A stretch of 64,000 bases of DNA from positions 27,217,501 to 27,281,500 of the forward strand of contig CM077599.1 of NCBI GenBank assembly GCA_039654915.1, in the 5' to 3' direction. Made by a program: the position numbers and the translations under genes. This document shows, one piece after another, positions 10,150-21,500 of this stretch. Position 1 is the first letter of the stretch. Each line of letters begins with the position of its first letter. Under the pieces are notes generated by a model. That model saw only the letters and a program-made list of their open reading frames with translations. It ran no database searches and had not been told where the DNA came from. The stretch comes from Aquilaria yunnanensis (Eukaryota; Streptophyta; Magnoliopsida; Malvales; Thymelaeaceae).

Positions 10150-11240
10150 TAATCTTATTTGGAGCCGAATTGAATATCGGTGTCGAGGTCCAATTTTATC
10201 CTTTTAAAAGTAAGGTATATTTTATTAGATCCTATGTGTATGTGATTGATGCAATGGATGCATGTAGGAAAAATGAGATTATGTTTTTATCAGACTTTGT
10301 ATACACGTGATTGATGTAATGGATGTATGCAACGAGATTATGTTTTTATCAGACTTTATATGCACGTGATTAATGTAATGGATGTATGCAATGAGATTAT
10401 GTTTTTATCAGATTTTATATGCGTGTGATTGATGTAATGAAATGCATGCAATGAGATTATTTTTATCAGACTTTATATGCACGTGATTAATGTAATGGAA
10501 TGCATGCAATGAGTGAGTTTGCTTATCCAATATCATGGAACTTCAAGACTTTTAGTTGTTATTAAAAAGACCAAAAAGTTAGCATAGTTTGATGCGTGGT
10601 TTTGATGCATGAAGAATATTTGCACAAAACAGAAGTATAACAAAAGAAAGATAAGTTTATTAATAACTTAAATAGCAATTAACAACTCATGAACTATTAT
10701 GGAAAAATGAGTTAAAACCATAAATACGAAAATAAAAGTGTAGAGCAACAACACAGCATAACAAGGATATGCTTATGGCGTTGGTAAATGGGAGGAATAC
10801 TATGGTTAGTTCTATGGTTAAGTGGGGAGTTCTATATGCATAAGGTGGCTTATCAAAAAGGCAAGGGATAGTTCCCGAATCCCGTCACTAAATTATAGTG
10901 ACAGCCCGATTCCTTACCCTCTAGGGTTAATGTAAGGAATGGATTAATTCGAGTCGTAGCTTTTCGTGGGCCCATGCAGAGACTAACCGTCTCAGAAGGC
11001 AATACACTACTTTGCTACTTTGAAACCGGTGAAGGCTTGGAGACCATGGCCTCACAAGGACAACAACACCAATTCCGCTTAGAAAGAATCGTGTTCGATT
11101 TAAGTAAGCTCGGGTATAGAGCTTCATATTGTGAATCCATAATGCATGTTTTCGCTAAGTAAATATAGCATATAAAAATCCACATAATAAGCAAAGTAAA
11201 TTAAAACAAATCAACTTTAGGCTCGACTCACTAACGTCGA
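10150..11240 (-). other. 5' leader of RT-A between PBS and gag
   Basis: This is non-coding leader RNA sequence. It holds a minisatellite of about five 62-bp units (10240-10520, with GATTATGTTTTTATCAGA and TGATGTAATGGATG). It also holds a strong hairpin at 10877-10912 (GTCACTA...TAGTGAC inside GAATC...GATTC) and an adjoining ACCCTAGAGGGT palindrome. A 62-codon frame on the plus strand (10974-11162) and a 66-codon one on the minus strand recur in the other copies but resemble nothing known. Confidence 0.65.
10877..10912 (-). promoter_or_regulatory. Leader hairpin of RT-A
   Basis: A perfect 7-bp stem GTCACTA/TAGTGAC with a five-base loop lies inside an outer GAATC/GATTC pair. It recurs at 20849-20884 (RT-B) and 42018-42053 (RT-C). 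Leader stem-loops between PBS and gag often act in packaging or dimerisation of retroelement RNA; that role here is inference. Confidence 0.45.
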
Positions 11241-11259
11241 GTCCCCAGTGGAGTCGCCA
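11241..11259 (-). promoter_or_regulatory. Primer-binding site of RT-A
   Basis: On the minus strand this reads TGGCGACTCCACTGGGGAC and begins two bases after the LTR end. TGG matches a tRNA 3' CCA end. A PBS starting TGGCGACTC is what I know from Ogre-type elements, where it pairs with an arginine tRNA; the tRNA identity was not checked. Confidence 0.75.
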
Positions 11260-11262
11260 AGC

Positions 11263-14200
11263 TGTGGCAACGTCGGGTTTTCTGAAGTCGCCACCAATCA
11301 GTTTTTTCTTAGGTCGATTGGTCACCTTAAAATTGGTCTGCGAGAGTTCGGGGATCGGGAGTACGGTTACGCTAAAACAATATTGTTATAGCGCCCAAAA
11401 TTGGCACCTTAGTTGATTTTAATTTTTGTTTTACTTTGCTTTTAAATAATTTTCAGTTAATTTAGAAATTTTGACTGAATTAGTCGAAATGTGGATTTTT
11501 AAGTTAATTTGTATAGAATTTTATACTTCCGAACCATGGACTCTGCCGAGTCATTTGGACACGGAAGATTTGATTCCGAACCATGGACTCTGCCGAGTCA
11601 CCCGGACACGGAATTTGATGAAATAATTTAATCCATATCGTAAATATGGATTTTTATCTTTTTATTTAATTTATTTATTTTAAAAGGTTGATATTTTCCA
11701 AACCGTAGATCCTGCCGGATCATCCGATTATGGAAATTATTTTAATTTATTGTTAATTATTTAATGAAATTAATTATTAGTATTATGAAAATTTTGAATT
11801 TTTAATAATTTTAAAAATTATAAATTATTTTATTATTCTTTTATTCTTTTTTTGTTTATTCTTTTTATTTGATAAAAGTTAAGCCAAAAAAAGAAATTAT
11901 TTAATCAAGGTTTTATTTATTTAATGAAGAAAACTAAAGATGTATATTTTAAAAATAAAAGTAAAGTCTTAATATTTTATTTATTTTATTTTTTTAAGAA
12001 AAGGTTAATCAAAAGTGATCATTTAATAAAAAAACTAAAAATTTATATGTATATTTCAAAAATAAAAGAAAAATCTTAATATTTCTTTTATTCATTTTAT
12101 TTGGTAAAAGGTTAGCCAAAAAGTAGTTATTTAATTATTTAATGAAATTTTATTTACTAAAGAAAACAAAGAGTTATATATTTAAAAAAAATCTAAGTGA
12201 AAGAAAAGTCTTGATATTCATAAATTTTGTTTTTTTATTCTTGATAAAAGATCTTAAAGTAATTATGTAATTTATAAGTCTAAAATATTTAAGAGAAAAT
12301 TTAATTTTTTTTTATTACCTTTATTTGAAATTATTTAGGTAAAATTTTTATTTTGTTTAATAAAGGAAACAAAAAGTTATATCTTTTTATTATTTTAAGA
12401 GAAATAAGTAAAATATTACTGGATAAAAAAAATAAGTAAAATATTAGCCCAAAGTTTTTCAATCAAAAAGTAAAATATTACTGAATAAAAATAAATAAGT
12501 AAAATATTATCCCAAAGTTTTTTTTTATTTTTTAATAATAAAAGGAAAATTTATTTATATACTTTATTTAAAAAAATGATTTATATACTTTATTTAAAAT
12601 ATTTTCCAAGCCATGGATCCTGGCGGATCATTTGGTCATGGAATTTAATTTTTATTAAATTTTATTTAATTAATTATTAATAAAATCATAATTTTATTAT
12701 TATTTTTCTTGAATTTTTTTAAATTTTAAATATCATTACTTTAAAGATGTGTTTTAAAAAAAATTGATTTGTATTTTTGGAATTATTTAATTATGTTTTT
12801 AATAAAAGGAAATAAAGGTTAACTTTTGATTACTTTAAAAGAAATAAAAATATGTTCCAAATAATAAAGGATGGGGGCTTTGTAAAAATTGAATTCTTGA
12901 TTAGTCCTAATAAGTAAGCGGAATAAATGGTTAGTCCATGATAATAAAAGTTAGCGGTCAGTACAGTTAATTATTAGTATAGAAAAAATTAAATGGTTAG
13001 TGATAACAATAATAATGAAAGTTAGTGGTTAGCACAGTTAATTGTTAGTATAGCAAAAATTAAATGGTTAGTGATAACAATAATAATGAAAGTTAGTGGT
13101 TAGCACAATTAATTGTTAGTATAACAAAAATAAAAGTTAGTGATAACAATAATAATAAAAGTTAGTGGTTAGCACAATTAATTGTTAGTATAACAAAAAT
13201 AAAAGTTAGTAATGTTAGATCAATTAGTTGTTAATAACAATAAATACAAAAGTTAGTAAAGTTAGATTAATCAATTGTTAAGAACAATAAAACAAAAGGT
13301 TAGTAATAATAACAATTAATAATGAATAAACAAGTAAAACAAGTTAGGATTTTAGTTTTCTGCAAGGATAAAAGAAAAGTTAGTAACTCAAATGAACAAT
13401 AATGAAAAGATAGAGGATGAAAATAGAATTTTACCTATAGAAAGAAAATTTTGAATTTTCAGAAACGGGAAAACGCGACGGACGACCACGGCAGGGCTGG
13501 GGAGGAAGCGACGGGCGGCGTGCAGGGGTGAGGCGGAGGAGAGGGGGTCAGGCGGTGGCCGGCGGCGATGCGACGGCGGGGAGGGGGGGCACGGCGAGGG
13601 ACGCGGCGGCTGGAAGGAAGAAGAGGAAGGGGCAGCGAGAGAAACGGAAGAAAGAGAAAGGAAGAAGATGGTCTGATCGTAAGAAAACAAAGTTTGGGAC
13701 TTTCTGGGCAGAGGGAGGATAAGCTAGGGAATAAGGCTGTAATTTTATCTTTTTTTTTAAACGGAGCTCTAAGCTTTCTCTGTATTTGTTTCTGTGTTCA
13801 GCACAAAATTTGGGGGGCTATTTATAGAGGAAGTTTGGCTGAACTGTTGATGGATAAATTAATAAAAAATTTCAAACTTATCTTTTAAATTGGTAAAATG
13901 ACAATTTTAGTCCTTTACGTCTCTCAGCCTCTGGATAAGTTCCTGAAGCTTCTGATTTTGACAATTTTGTCGTTTTCTGTCAATTTGCGCCAGAAACGTC
14001 GGCAGGCCCAAAATTTTATGTGACAAACTACCAAATGCTCCTGGAACTTTCAGAATTTGTCAATTTTTCCCGAAACTTCTTAATGTTGTCATTTTTACCT
14101 TAAACTTTTAAATTTTGCCATTTTTTTGGAGTTTTCTTTTTTTCTTTCAAATACACACATATATCATTTTAAATCAAATCTTCACACAAAAAAAAAATGT

Positions 14201-14338
14201 ATTTTAAACTAATTAAAATTTTTAGTAATAATAATAATAATAAAAATAATAATTTTTTTTATTTAATTTTTTTTATTTATTTTTTTTATTTAATTTCTTT
14301 TAAAATTTTTTATGGTCGGACGAAATTGGGTGTCAACA
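11263..14338 (-). repeat. 5' LTR of RT-A (3,076 bp)
   Basis: On the minus strand it runs from TGTTGACACCCAATTTCG to GTTGCCACA, with the usual TG...CA ends. A TATA box (TATAAATA) lies at 13819-13826. Downstream of it is a C/T- and GC-rich block (13460-13680), likely the start of the transcript leader. Long AT-rich stretches follow with repeated AAGTTAGTGGTTAGCAC-type units (12900-13330). Four copies of a 40-bp palindromic motif lie at 11527, 11574, 11696 and 12604. Short frames in the GC-rich block (13388-13690) are compositional. Confidence 0.88.
13819..13826 (-). promoter_or_regulatory. LTR TATA box, RT-A
   Basis: CCTCTATAAATAG on the minus strand is followed at normal distance by a conserved CAGAGAAA region. 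The same box occurs at 18287-18294 and 56169-56176 in the RT-B LTRs. Confidence 0.65.
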
Positions 14339-15519
14339 TTCGTGTCATTGTTTCTCGCATCGCCTGTCCACCTCACTTCTTTGACCTCCTTGCCATCACC
14401 TCCTTGGCCTTATCATTGTCCAACTTGCATGCCTCCTCAGCCTCACCGTCGTCGCTTCGGTCTCTTCTGCCTCTACCTCCACCTTGCTATCGTCGCCTGG
14501 TCTCCTCAACTTTAGCCTCACCGCCATTGCTTCCGTCTACTCCACCTCGACCTTGGCCTCACAATCATTGCTTGGTCTCCTCTACCTCACCCTCAGCCTC
14601 CTTCACGTCAATTGTCTCTAGATCTGATTTTTTAATTTTTTTTAATTATGATTTCTTAATTGTGATTTTTGAATTTTATTTTTGGGTATGTATGTTGACT
14701 TTCATATTAATATAGATTTATTTTATTTAAATTTTAATTTCATTATTTGATTATTTTATTATTAATAATTAAAATAAGTTAATATTCATATCAATTTAAT
14801 GTAGCTATCAATTAAATAACAAGTGAAATAAATAACCAATTATATTAAATAATATTAATTAAATAATAATCATATTAAATAATAATGTATTTTGTTTAAA
14901 AGATAAAGTGCTAATATAGTGACTAACCATGACTGTCGCTAATATAGCGACTGAAAAAGTCAGTCACAAGATTTAAAGCAGCTTATAATATTTTTGACTG
15001 ATTCTTGATTGAAAATTTCAGTCAATTTTAGTATTCAAGATTCAGTTGTGAAAATATTACGACTTGAAAATATGTGACCATCCGCAGTAGTAAAATAGCC
15101 ACTTTTGACTAATACGATTGAAACGTGATTGGGCTTTTAGTTGTGATTTTGCATCTGTGTTGTAATAAGAGTTGCATGATGTTGTTAGTTTGTAAAATAC
15201 CGTTTGACTAAGTTTTATTGGAATAAAGCATTTGCTTTTTTTTTTCAAAAAAACATGTAAATAATTTTTTTTGAATGGCAAGAAACAAAGTGCATATATA
15301 AAGTAATGAAAAGAGTTACAACCTAAGAGTTCTAACGGGTAGTTCATGAAACTCACATAGAGAGCTAAACACAGAAAACAATCAAATCATCAAATCTAGG
15401 TTCCGCTTATAACTATACTCAGTTGTTCACTGCAGCCATCAGATCATGGCACCATTCAGACCAACACTATTTTAATTGAAAATTTTTGAGTATCGTCCAC
15501 CATCAGATCATGGCGCCAT
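14339..15519. other. Intergenic AT-rich DNA, nothing firm
   Basis: Directly after the RT-A LTR there is a 250-bp C/T-rich stretch (14345-14610) with repeated CCTC and CGTCG words; its frames are compositional. The rest is AT-rich. At 14915-14990 the text GTCGCTAATATAGCGACTG is palindromic and resembles a DNA-transposon end, but no partner was found. A 66-bp tandem duplication with ATCAGATCATGGC lies at about 15437-15570, next to the LINE fragment. Confidence 0.4.
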
Positions 15520-16943
15520 TCAGACCAATATCCATTTAAATGAAAATTTTTGAGTATCGTCCACCAACTCATTTGTGGAAAACTGCTTACCTCTGAACAT
15601 CAAACTATTTCCACTAGTCCAAATTCTCCAAGTTGTGCAAGCCATGATCGCCTCCAAAATCGATCTACTGGTTCTTATTCTTGAACGACCCCAACCTGTC
15701 ATGAACCACTTCCACAAGATCAGCACCATTTAGGCCTATATACACTAACTGTATTTTTTTTGCTAGCCTTGAAATACCGTTGACATCGGTTTTTGCCGCG
15801 CGGTACCAGATTATTCCAAATGGTTGCTCTTTGATTTGCCTGCACGTTCACTGTTGTAACCTTAACAAGCTTGTAAAGTCTGTTGACTGACAACGTGCTG
15901 TCTTTCTCCTGGCTGCCCCTTAAATGCCTCTTCTAATCCCATGACCAAACCCATTTGTTTCCATCCATGCTCCTCTTTTTTCAACAACACGCTCTTTCTC
16001 ACTATCAGCCCTATAAAAGCACTGGAACCTATCTCTCAAACTAATCTCCCCTACCCAAATATCCTTGGATCCAAAAATTTCACCTTATCAACCCTACCCA
16101 ATTTCTTGAGGAAAAAGCCCCTAAAATCAAAGCCTAATTAACTCTTCACATAATTTACTAACTTCAATAATATTGCCCCCAAACCTGCCTCTTCTCCAAA
16201 ATGCCCCTCCTCACATCTAAACTTCCACCACCATTTACCTAATAATGAAATATTTTTATAATTCAAGCTCTCTACACTCAAGCCCCTCAACTCTTTTCTC
16301 TCTAACACCTTAGTCCACTTAACCCATGATATTTTACTACCCTCCCCGCAACGCCCCATAAAAAATACTTTCTCAAGCTTTCAAGATGAAGAATAACACT
16401 CATCGGGGTGCGAAAAATCAAGAAAAAAAATAATAATAAAGGGATGGACTATTTAGCACAGGCTTGATCAATGTTAACCTTCCTCCTTCTAACAACAAAT
16501 TCATCTTCCATCCACTCAATCTTACTTTAAATCTGTCCACTATAGCCTTCCAAGCATTTCCTCTTCTCATATTCGAACCAACCAGGAGGCCGAGGTACAA
16601 AAATTGCATCTTTTCTGTTGAACATTTCAATTCTACCGCTGCCAACTCAATTTCCTACAATGACACACCAAAACCTCTAATTTTTGCACATATTTATTTT
16701 AAGGCCGAAGACCAACTTGAAGCACTTCATGATTCTTTTCAAGTTCAACCTATTTGCACAGTCCCATTCATCATTACAAAATTTCACGCCTCTGAATCTA
16801 AACAGCCCTTTATCCACCATTTCATTAACCATAACATTCAACGCTTCTACCTTTTCCGTCTGAAACCAAAGGAGAACATAATAGAAGGATAAGTTTACAA
16901 GACGTATAGATATTGGAAGTGCCATAAGTATTTTAAGGAACAA
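15520..16943 (-). pseudogene. Broken LINE (L1-type) ORF2, reverse transcriptase C-terminal half
   Basis: Consecutive minus-strand pieces in different frames match plant LINE ORF2. The piece at 16677-16943 has the LKRIMKCFKLVFGLKINM-like block. The piece at 16418-16645 has FLYLGLLVG...WKAIVDRFKVRLSGWK and the GGRLTLIK block. The piece at 16138-16359 has ISWVKWTKVLERKELRGL and SLLGKWWWKF. The piece at 15520-15729 resembles the C-terminal region. Frameshifts and stops separate them, and the endonuclease and the catalytic reverse-transcriptase residues are absent, so it is a dead 5'-truncated copy. Plus-strand frames over it are shadows. Confidence 0.78.
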
Positions 16944-17790
16944 TGGCGAATATTAGCGGATGAAAGAAATACTATTGTTTTGTTTTTGTTTTTTTTTTCT
17001 ATTTTCTATTTTTTTGTGTATCTAGGATTCTAGATTATTAATTATAAACGCTAATTGAAGTAGGAATGGGTAAAATGCATCTTTGGCCCCATACCTTTAA
17101 ATTTCATTGCAAATTAGTCTTCCACCTTCATTGGTTGCATATTGGTCCCAAACTTTTATAATGCATCATATATTGGTTCCTAACCTTAGGTAAGACTGAG
17201 TTGATACATAAATTTGTACAGAGAAAATATATTGATAGTTTAAATGGTTCATTAATTATTAAAAAATTCTAACTCAATCTTTTTGAAAGATAGTTATCGA
17301 ACAATCTGTATTTGCTAACTCACACATAACCATTTGGCATAATTTTTTAAATTCAAATTTATCTTTTTTTGTATCTGTCTTCTCATAAATTCAATATGTG
17401 ACATAATTTTTTCCAACCTTTATGAACCATTTAAATTATCTATTTTTTCATTTTATAAATCAGGGTTGTACATGTTAGCTTAGTCTAACATAGAGTTGTA
17501 GATTACTATGCAACATATGAACATAAAACAGAATGGAGGCTGAGGATTAATCTGTAATGAGAATTAAAGGTTTTGGGACTAGTAGTACTTTGTAAACGCA
17601 CATGAACGAGGAATAACTCTCAAGTGCTTGTTTTCATATCAGTAAATTACAATATGGGTCTCCTAACTTATTTTTGTCTTAAATGAGACGTTTTCCTTCA
17701 ATTTGCTATTGTAAAGTCTTTTACCTTCAATACAGCCTTTTATATGAGTCCTTTTGTCACTTTCACTATTATATTTAATAGAATCTTAGT
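16944..17790. other. Intergenic AT-rich DNA left of RT-B
   Basis: No gene was recognised. The text around 17070-17240 and 17640-17760 (for example TGCATCTTTGGCCCCATACC, TTGGTCCCAAACTTTTATAA) looks like old non-coding repeat sequence, but I could not assign a family. It ends with TTAGT at 17786-17790, the left target duplication of RT-B. Confidence 0.4.
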
Positions 17791-20498
17791 TGTTGACACC
17801 CAATTTCGTCCGACCATAAAAAAAATTTTAAAAGAAATTAAATAAAAGAAATTAAATAAAAAATTATTATTTTTATTATTATTATTATTACTAAAAATTT
17901 TAATTAGCTTAAAATACATTTTTTTTTTGTGAATATTTGATTTAAAATGATATATGTGTGTATTTGAAAGAAAAAAAGAAAACTCCAAAAAATGGCAAAA
18001 TTTAAAAGTTTGAGGTAAAAATGACAAAATTAAGAAGTTTCGGGAAAAATTGACAAATTCTGAAAGTTCCAGGAGCATTTGGTAGTTTGTCACATGAATT
18101 TTTGGGTCGACCGACGTTTCTGGCCCAAATTGACAGAAAACGACAAAATTGTCAAAATCAGAAGCTTCAGGAACTTATCCAGAGGCTGAGAGACGTAAAG
18201 GACTGAAATTGTCATTTTACCAATTTAAAAGATAAGTTTGAAATTTTTTATTAATTTATCCATCAACAGTTCGGCCAAATTTCCTCTATAAATAGGCCTC
18301 CAAATTTAGTGCTGAATACAGAGAAAAATAGAAAGAAAAGCTTAGAGCTCCGTTTTTAAAATAGAAAAAATTACAGACTTAGTCCCTAGCTCCCCTTCCT
18401 TTCCTCAGAAAATCTCAAAAATTTTCATTTTGACGATTAAGCCATCTTCTTCCCCGTCCGTTTGTCACCGTTTCTCTCTCTCTCTCTCACCTCTGCACGC
18501 TGCCCGTCCGCTCGCCGCCGTCGCTCGTCGCCCCGCCGTCCCACCCCGCCGACGTCGCCGTCCCCCCCTGCCCCTGGCCGCGCCGCCACCGTGCCCAGCC
18601 ACCCCCCCCCCCTTCGCCTCCCGCGCGACGTGCTTTGTTTCCTTTTCTGCAGAATTCAAAAATTAAAATCTAGGGTAAAACTCTCATTTTGTCCTTCAAT
18701 TTTTCAATTTCTTTCACTTTGGTCACTAACCTTTTATTTTATTCTTGCAGAATTAATTCCTAACTATTTTAATTTTTACTTGTATTACTTATTTGTTTTT
18801 ATTACTAACCCTTTTTTTTTTTATTATTAACTTACTAACAACTAACTTTTAATATTATTATTGTTACTAACCTTTTAATTTTTGCATTATTACTAACTTT
18901 TATAATTGTTGTTAACAATTAATTAACTTTTTATTATTGTTGTTAATTAATTAATTTAATTAACTTGTCTAACTTTTTATTATTGTTGTTAATTAATTTA
19001 ATTAACTTGTCTAACTTTTTATTATTTTTGTTAATTAATTAATTAACTTGACTAACTTTTTATTATTGTTGTTAATTAATTAATTTAATTAACTTGACTA
19101 ACTTTTTATTATTGTTGTTAATTAATTAATTTAATTAACTTGACTAACTTTTTATTATTGTTGTTAATCAATTAATTTAATTAACTTGACTAACTTTTTA
19201 TTATTGTTGTTAATCAATTAATTTAATTAACTTGACTAACTTTTTATTATTGTTGTTAATCAATTAATTTAATTAAACTTGGCTAATTTTTTATTATTGT
19301 TGTTAATTAATTTAATTAACTTTGCTAACCTTTATTATTATTTATTTTTAAAGTGGATGGCCAAAAAGCCCCACTTTATTATTATTAATTTTCCTTTATA
19401 TAATTTTTTTTTATTTAATTCACCTTTACCCTTACTTAAATAAATAAATGAAAATTAAAAGAAGATTATTTTTTTAATTAATTATTAAGCCTAATAAAAA
19501 TAATTTTTTAAAAAGCCAATTATTTTTATTTTTCTTTTATAAATTGAATAATTATTTAAATAATAAATAACTTTCACTAAAAAAAAAAACTAAAAGAAAG
19601 ATAAGAAAAAGATAAGAAAGATAAGAAAAGATAAAAAAAGAAAAGAAAGAAAAGAAAAAGAAAAGAAGAAAAAAGAAAAGAAAGAAAGAAAAGAAAGAAA
19701 AGAAAAAGAAAAGATAAAAAAAGAAAAGAAAAAGAAAAGATAAAAAAAGAAAAGAAAGAAAAGAAAAAAAAGAAAAGAAAGAAAGAAAAGAAAGAAAAGA
19801 AAAAGAAAAGATAAAAAAAGAAAAGAAAGAAAGAAAAGTAAAAAGAAAAGAAAAAGAAAGAAAAGAAAGAAAAGAAAAGAAAATATAAACAAAGAAAAAT
19901 CAAAATTTTAAATTATTAATAAACCTAAATTTCATGAACAAAAGATTTCCAAATTAATAATTAAACTAATAATTGATTCCATAAAAATTAAATAATTAAC
20001 TAAAAATTAAAATAAATTCCATATCCGGATGATCCGGCAGGATCTACGGTTTAGAAAATATCAACCTTTTTAAAATAAATAAATTAAATAAAAAGATAAA
20101 AATCCATATTTACGATATGGATTAATTGATTAAAATTTCGTCAAATTCCGTGTCCAAATGACTCGGCAGAGTCCATGGTTCGGAATCCAAATCTTCCGTG
20201 TCCAAATGACTCGGCAGAGTTCATGGTTCGGAAGTATAAAATTCTATACAAATTAACTTAAAAATCCACATTTCGACTAATTCAGTTAAAATTTCTAAGT
20301 TAACTGAAAATTATTTAAAAGCAAAGTAAAACAAAATTAAAATCAACTAAGGTGCCAATTTTGGGCGCTATAACAATATTGTTTTAGCGTAACCGTACTC
20401 CCGATCCCCGAACTCTCGCAGACCAATTTTAAGGTGACCAATCGACCTAAGAAAACTGATTGGTGGCGACTCCCGAAAAAGACCCGCACGTTGCCACA
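17791..20498 (+). repeat. 5' LTR of RT-B (2,708 bp)
   Basis: It starts TGTTGACACCCAATTTCG and ends CACGTTGCCACA. It has a TATA box at 18287-18294, a GC-rich C/T-biased block at 18450-18660, and a tandem ATTATTGTTGTTAATTAATT region (18900-19330). A 300-bp A/G-only stretch (19575-19890) and three copies of the 40-bp palindromic motif (20017, 20146, 20194) follow. It matches the 3' LTR apart from scattered substitutions and indels, mainly in the A/G tract and the GC-rich block. Confidence 0.92.
18287..18294 (+). promoter_or_regulatory. LTR TATA box, RT-B 5' LTR
   Basis: TTCCTCTATAAATAGGCC lies about 500 bp into the LTR. Transcription would start near the AGTGCTGAATACAGAG segment 20-30 bp downstream. 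Confidence 0.65.
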
Positions 20499-20501
20499 GC
20501 T

Positions 20502-20520
20502 TGGCGACTCCGCTGGGGAC
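20502..20520 (+). promoter_or_regulatory. Primer-binding site of RT-B
   Basis: TGGCGACTCCGCTGGGGAC starts three bases after the LTR end. It differs from the RT-A site at one position (GC for AC in the middle) and is identical to that of RT-C. Confidence 0.75.
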
Positions 20521-21363
20521 TCGACGTTAGTGAGTCGAGCCTAAAGTTGATTTGTTTTGATTTACTTTGCTTATTATGTGGATTTTTATATACTATATTT
20601 ACTTAGCAAAAACATGCATGACGCATTCACAATATGAAGCTCTATACCTGAGCTTCCTTAAATCAAACACGATTCTTTCTAAGCGGAATTGGTGTTGCTG
20701 TCCTTGTGAGGCCACGGTCTCCAAGCCTTCACCGATTTCAAAGTAGCAAAGTAGTGTATTGCCTTCTGAGACGGTTAGTCTCTGCATGGGCCCATGAAAA
20801 GCTACGACTCGAATTAATCCATTCCTTACATTAACCCTAGAGGGTAAGGAATCGGGCCGTCACTATGATTTAGTGACGGGATTCGGGAACTATCCCTTGC
20901 CTTTTTGATAAACCACCTTATGCATATAGAACTCCCCACTTAACCATAGAACTGACCATAGAATTTCTACCATTTTACCAATGCCATAAGTATATCCTTG
21001 TTATGCTGTGTTGTTACTCTACACTTTTCTTCATATGGTTTTAACTTGTTTATCCATAATACTTCATGAGTTGTTAATTACTATTTAACTTGTTAATAAC
21101 CTTATTTTTCTTTTGTTATACTTCCGTTCTGTGTAATTATTCTTCATGCATCAAAACCACGCATCAAATTATGCTAACTTTTTGGTCTTTATAATGATAA
21201 CTAGAAGTCTTGAAGTTTCACAATAGTTGATAATCAAGCTCACTCATTGCATGCATCCATTGCATCAATCATATACATGTAAAATCTAATAAAATCAATC
21301 TCACTTTAAAAAAAGTAAAATTGGATCTCAACACCAATATCCAACTTGACTCCAAACAAGACT
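20521..21363 (+). other. 5' leader of RT-B
   Basis: This is leader sequence homologous to 10150-11240, with the hairpin at 20849-20884 but with the 62-bp minisatellite reduced to about one unit. A 62-codon frame on the minus strand (20599-20787) is the counterpart of the one at 10974-11162. Confidence 0.6.
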
Positions 21364-21500
21364 AATGGCAGAGCAAACCAAAAGACATCTTACAGATATT
21401 GAGTCCAACATAGAACATGGCCGGAGCAATTCCTTCTTCATTACGCCAAAAAATGAAATTCATCATTGAAGGAAAGTTAATCACAGTCCTTGCTGAATAA
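21364..21500 (+). pseudogene. gag-protease deletion remnant, RT-B
   Basis: The Gag start (MAEQTKRHLTDIES) is fused directly to the end of the protease region (GGCCGGAGCAATTCC...), removing about 2 kb. The junction is at an ATGGC repeat, as in RT-C, but a small indel beside it also shifts the frame. It keeps about 20 N-terminal residues and the shifted protease tail, so no function is expected. Confidence 0.75.

Larger units (their letters stand above)
1..14338 (-). mobile_element. RT-A: LTR retrotransposon with gag-protease and cargo genes (3' end beyond the left edge)
   Basis: In the element's own direction (right to left) this reads: 5' LTR 11263-14338, PBS 11241-11259, leader, gag-protease ORF, non-coding spacer, cargo genes C, B and A, LOG, and a tandem-repeat array that runs off the window. 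The order is fixed by comparison with RT-B and RT-C, which have both ends here. The 3' LTR must lie left of position 1. The 5 bp outside the LTR is TTCGT, the expected target duplication, but its partner is not in view. No reverse transcriptase or integrase is visible, so it is non-autonomous for pol. Gag, protease and PBS resemble the Tat/Ogre branch of Ty3/gypsy; that lineage call is recognition from family knowledge. Confidence 0.88.

Noticed and set aside
10974..11162. 62-codon frame in the leader on the antisense strand, also at 20599-20787
   Set aside because: Antisense to the element, no known product, explained by copy relatedness.
16464..16892. 142-codon plus-strand frame over the LINE remnant
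   Set aside because: The minus strand carries recognisable LINE ORF2 blocks; this frame is its complement.
19577..19903. Phe/Ser/Leu-rich frames over the A/G tract (also 57396-57781)
   Set aside because: Translation of a low-complexity AAAAG-type tract.
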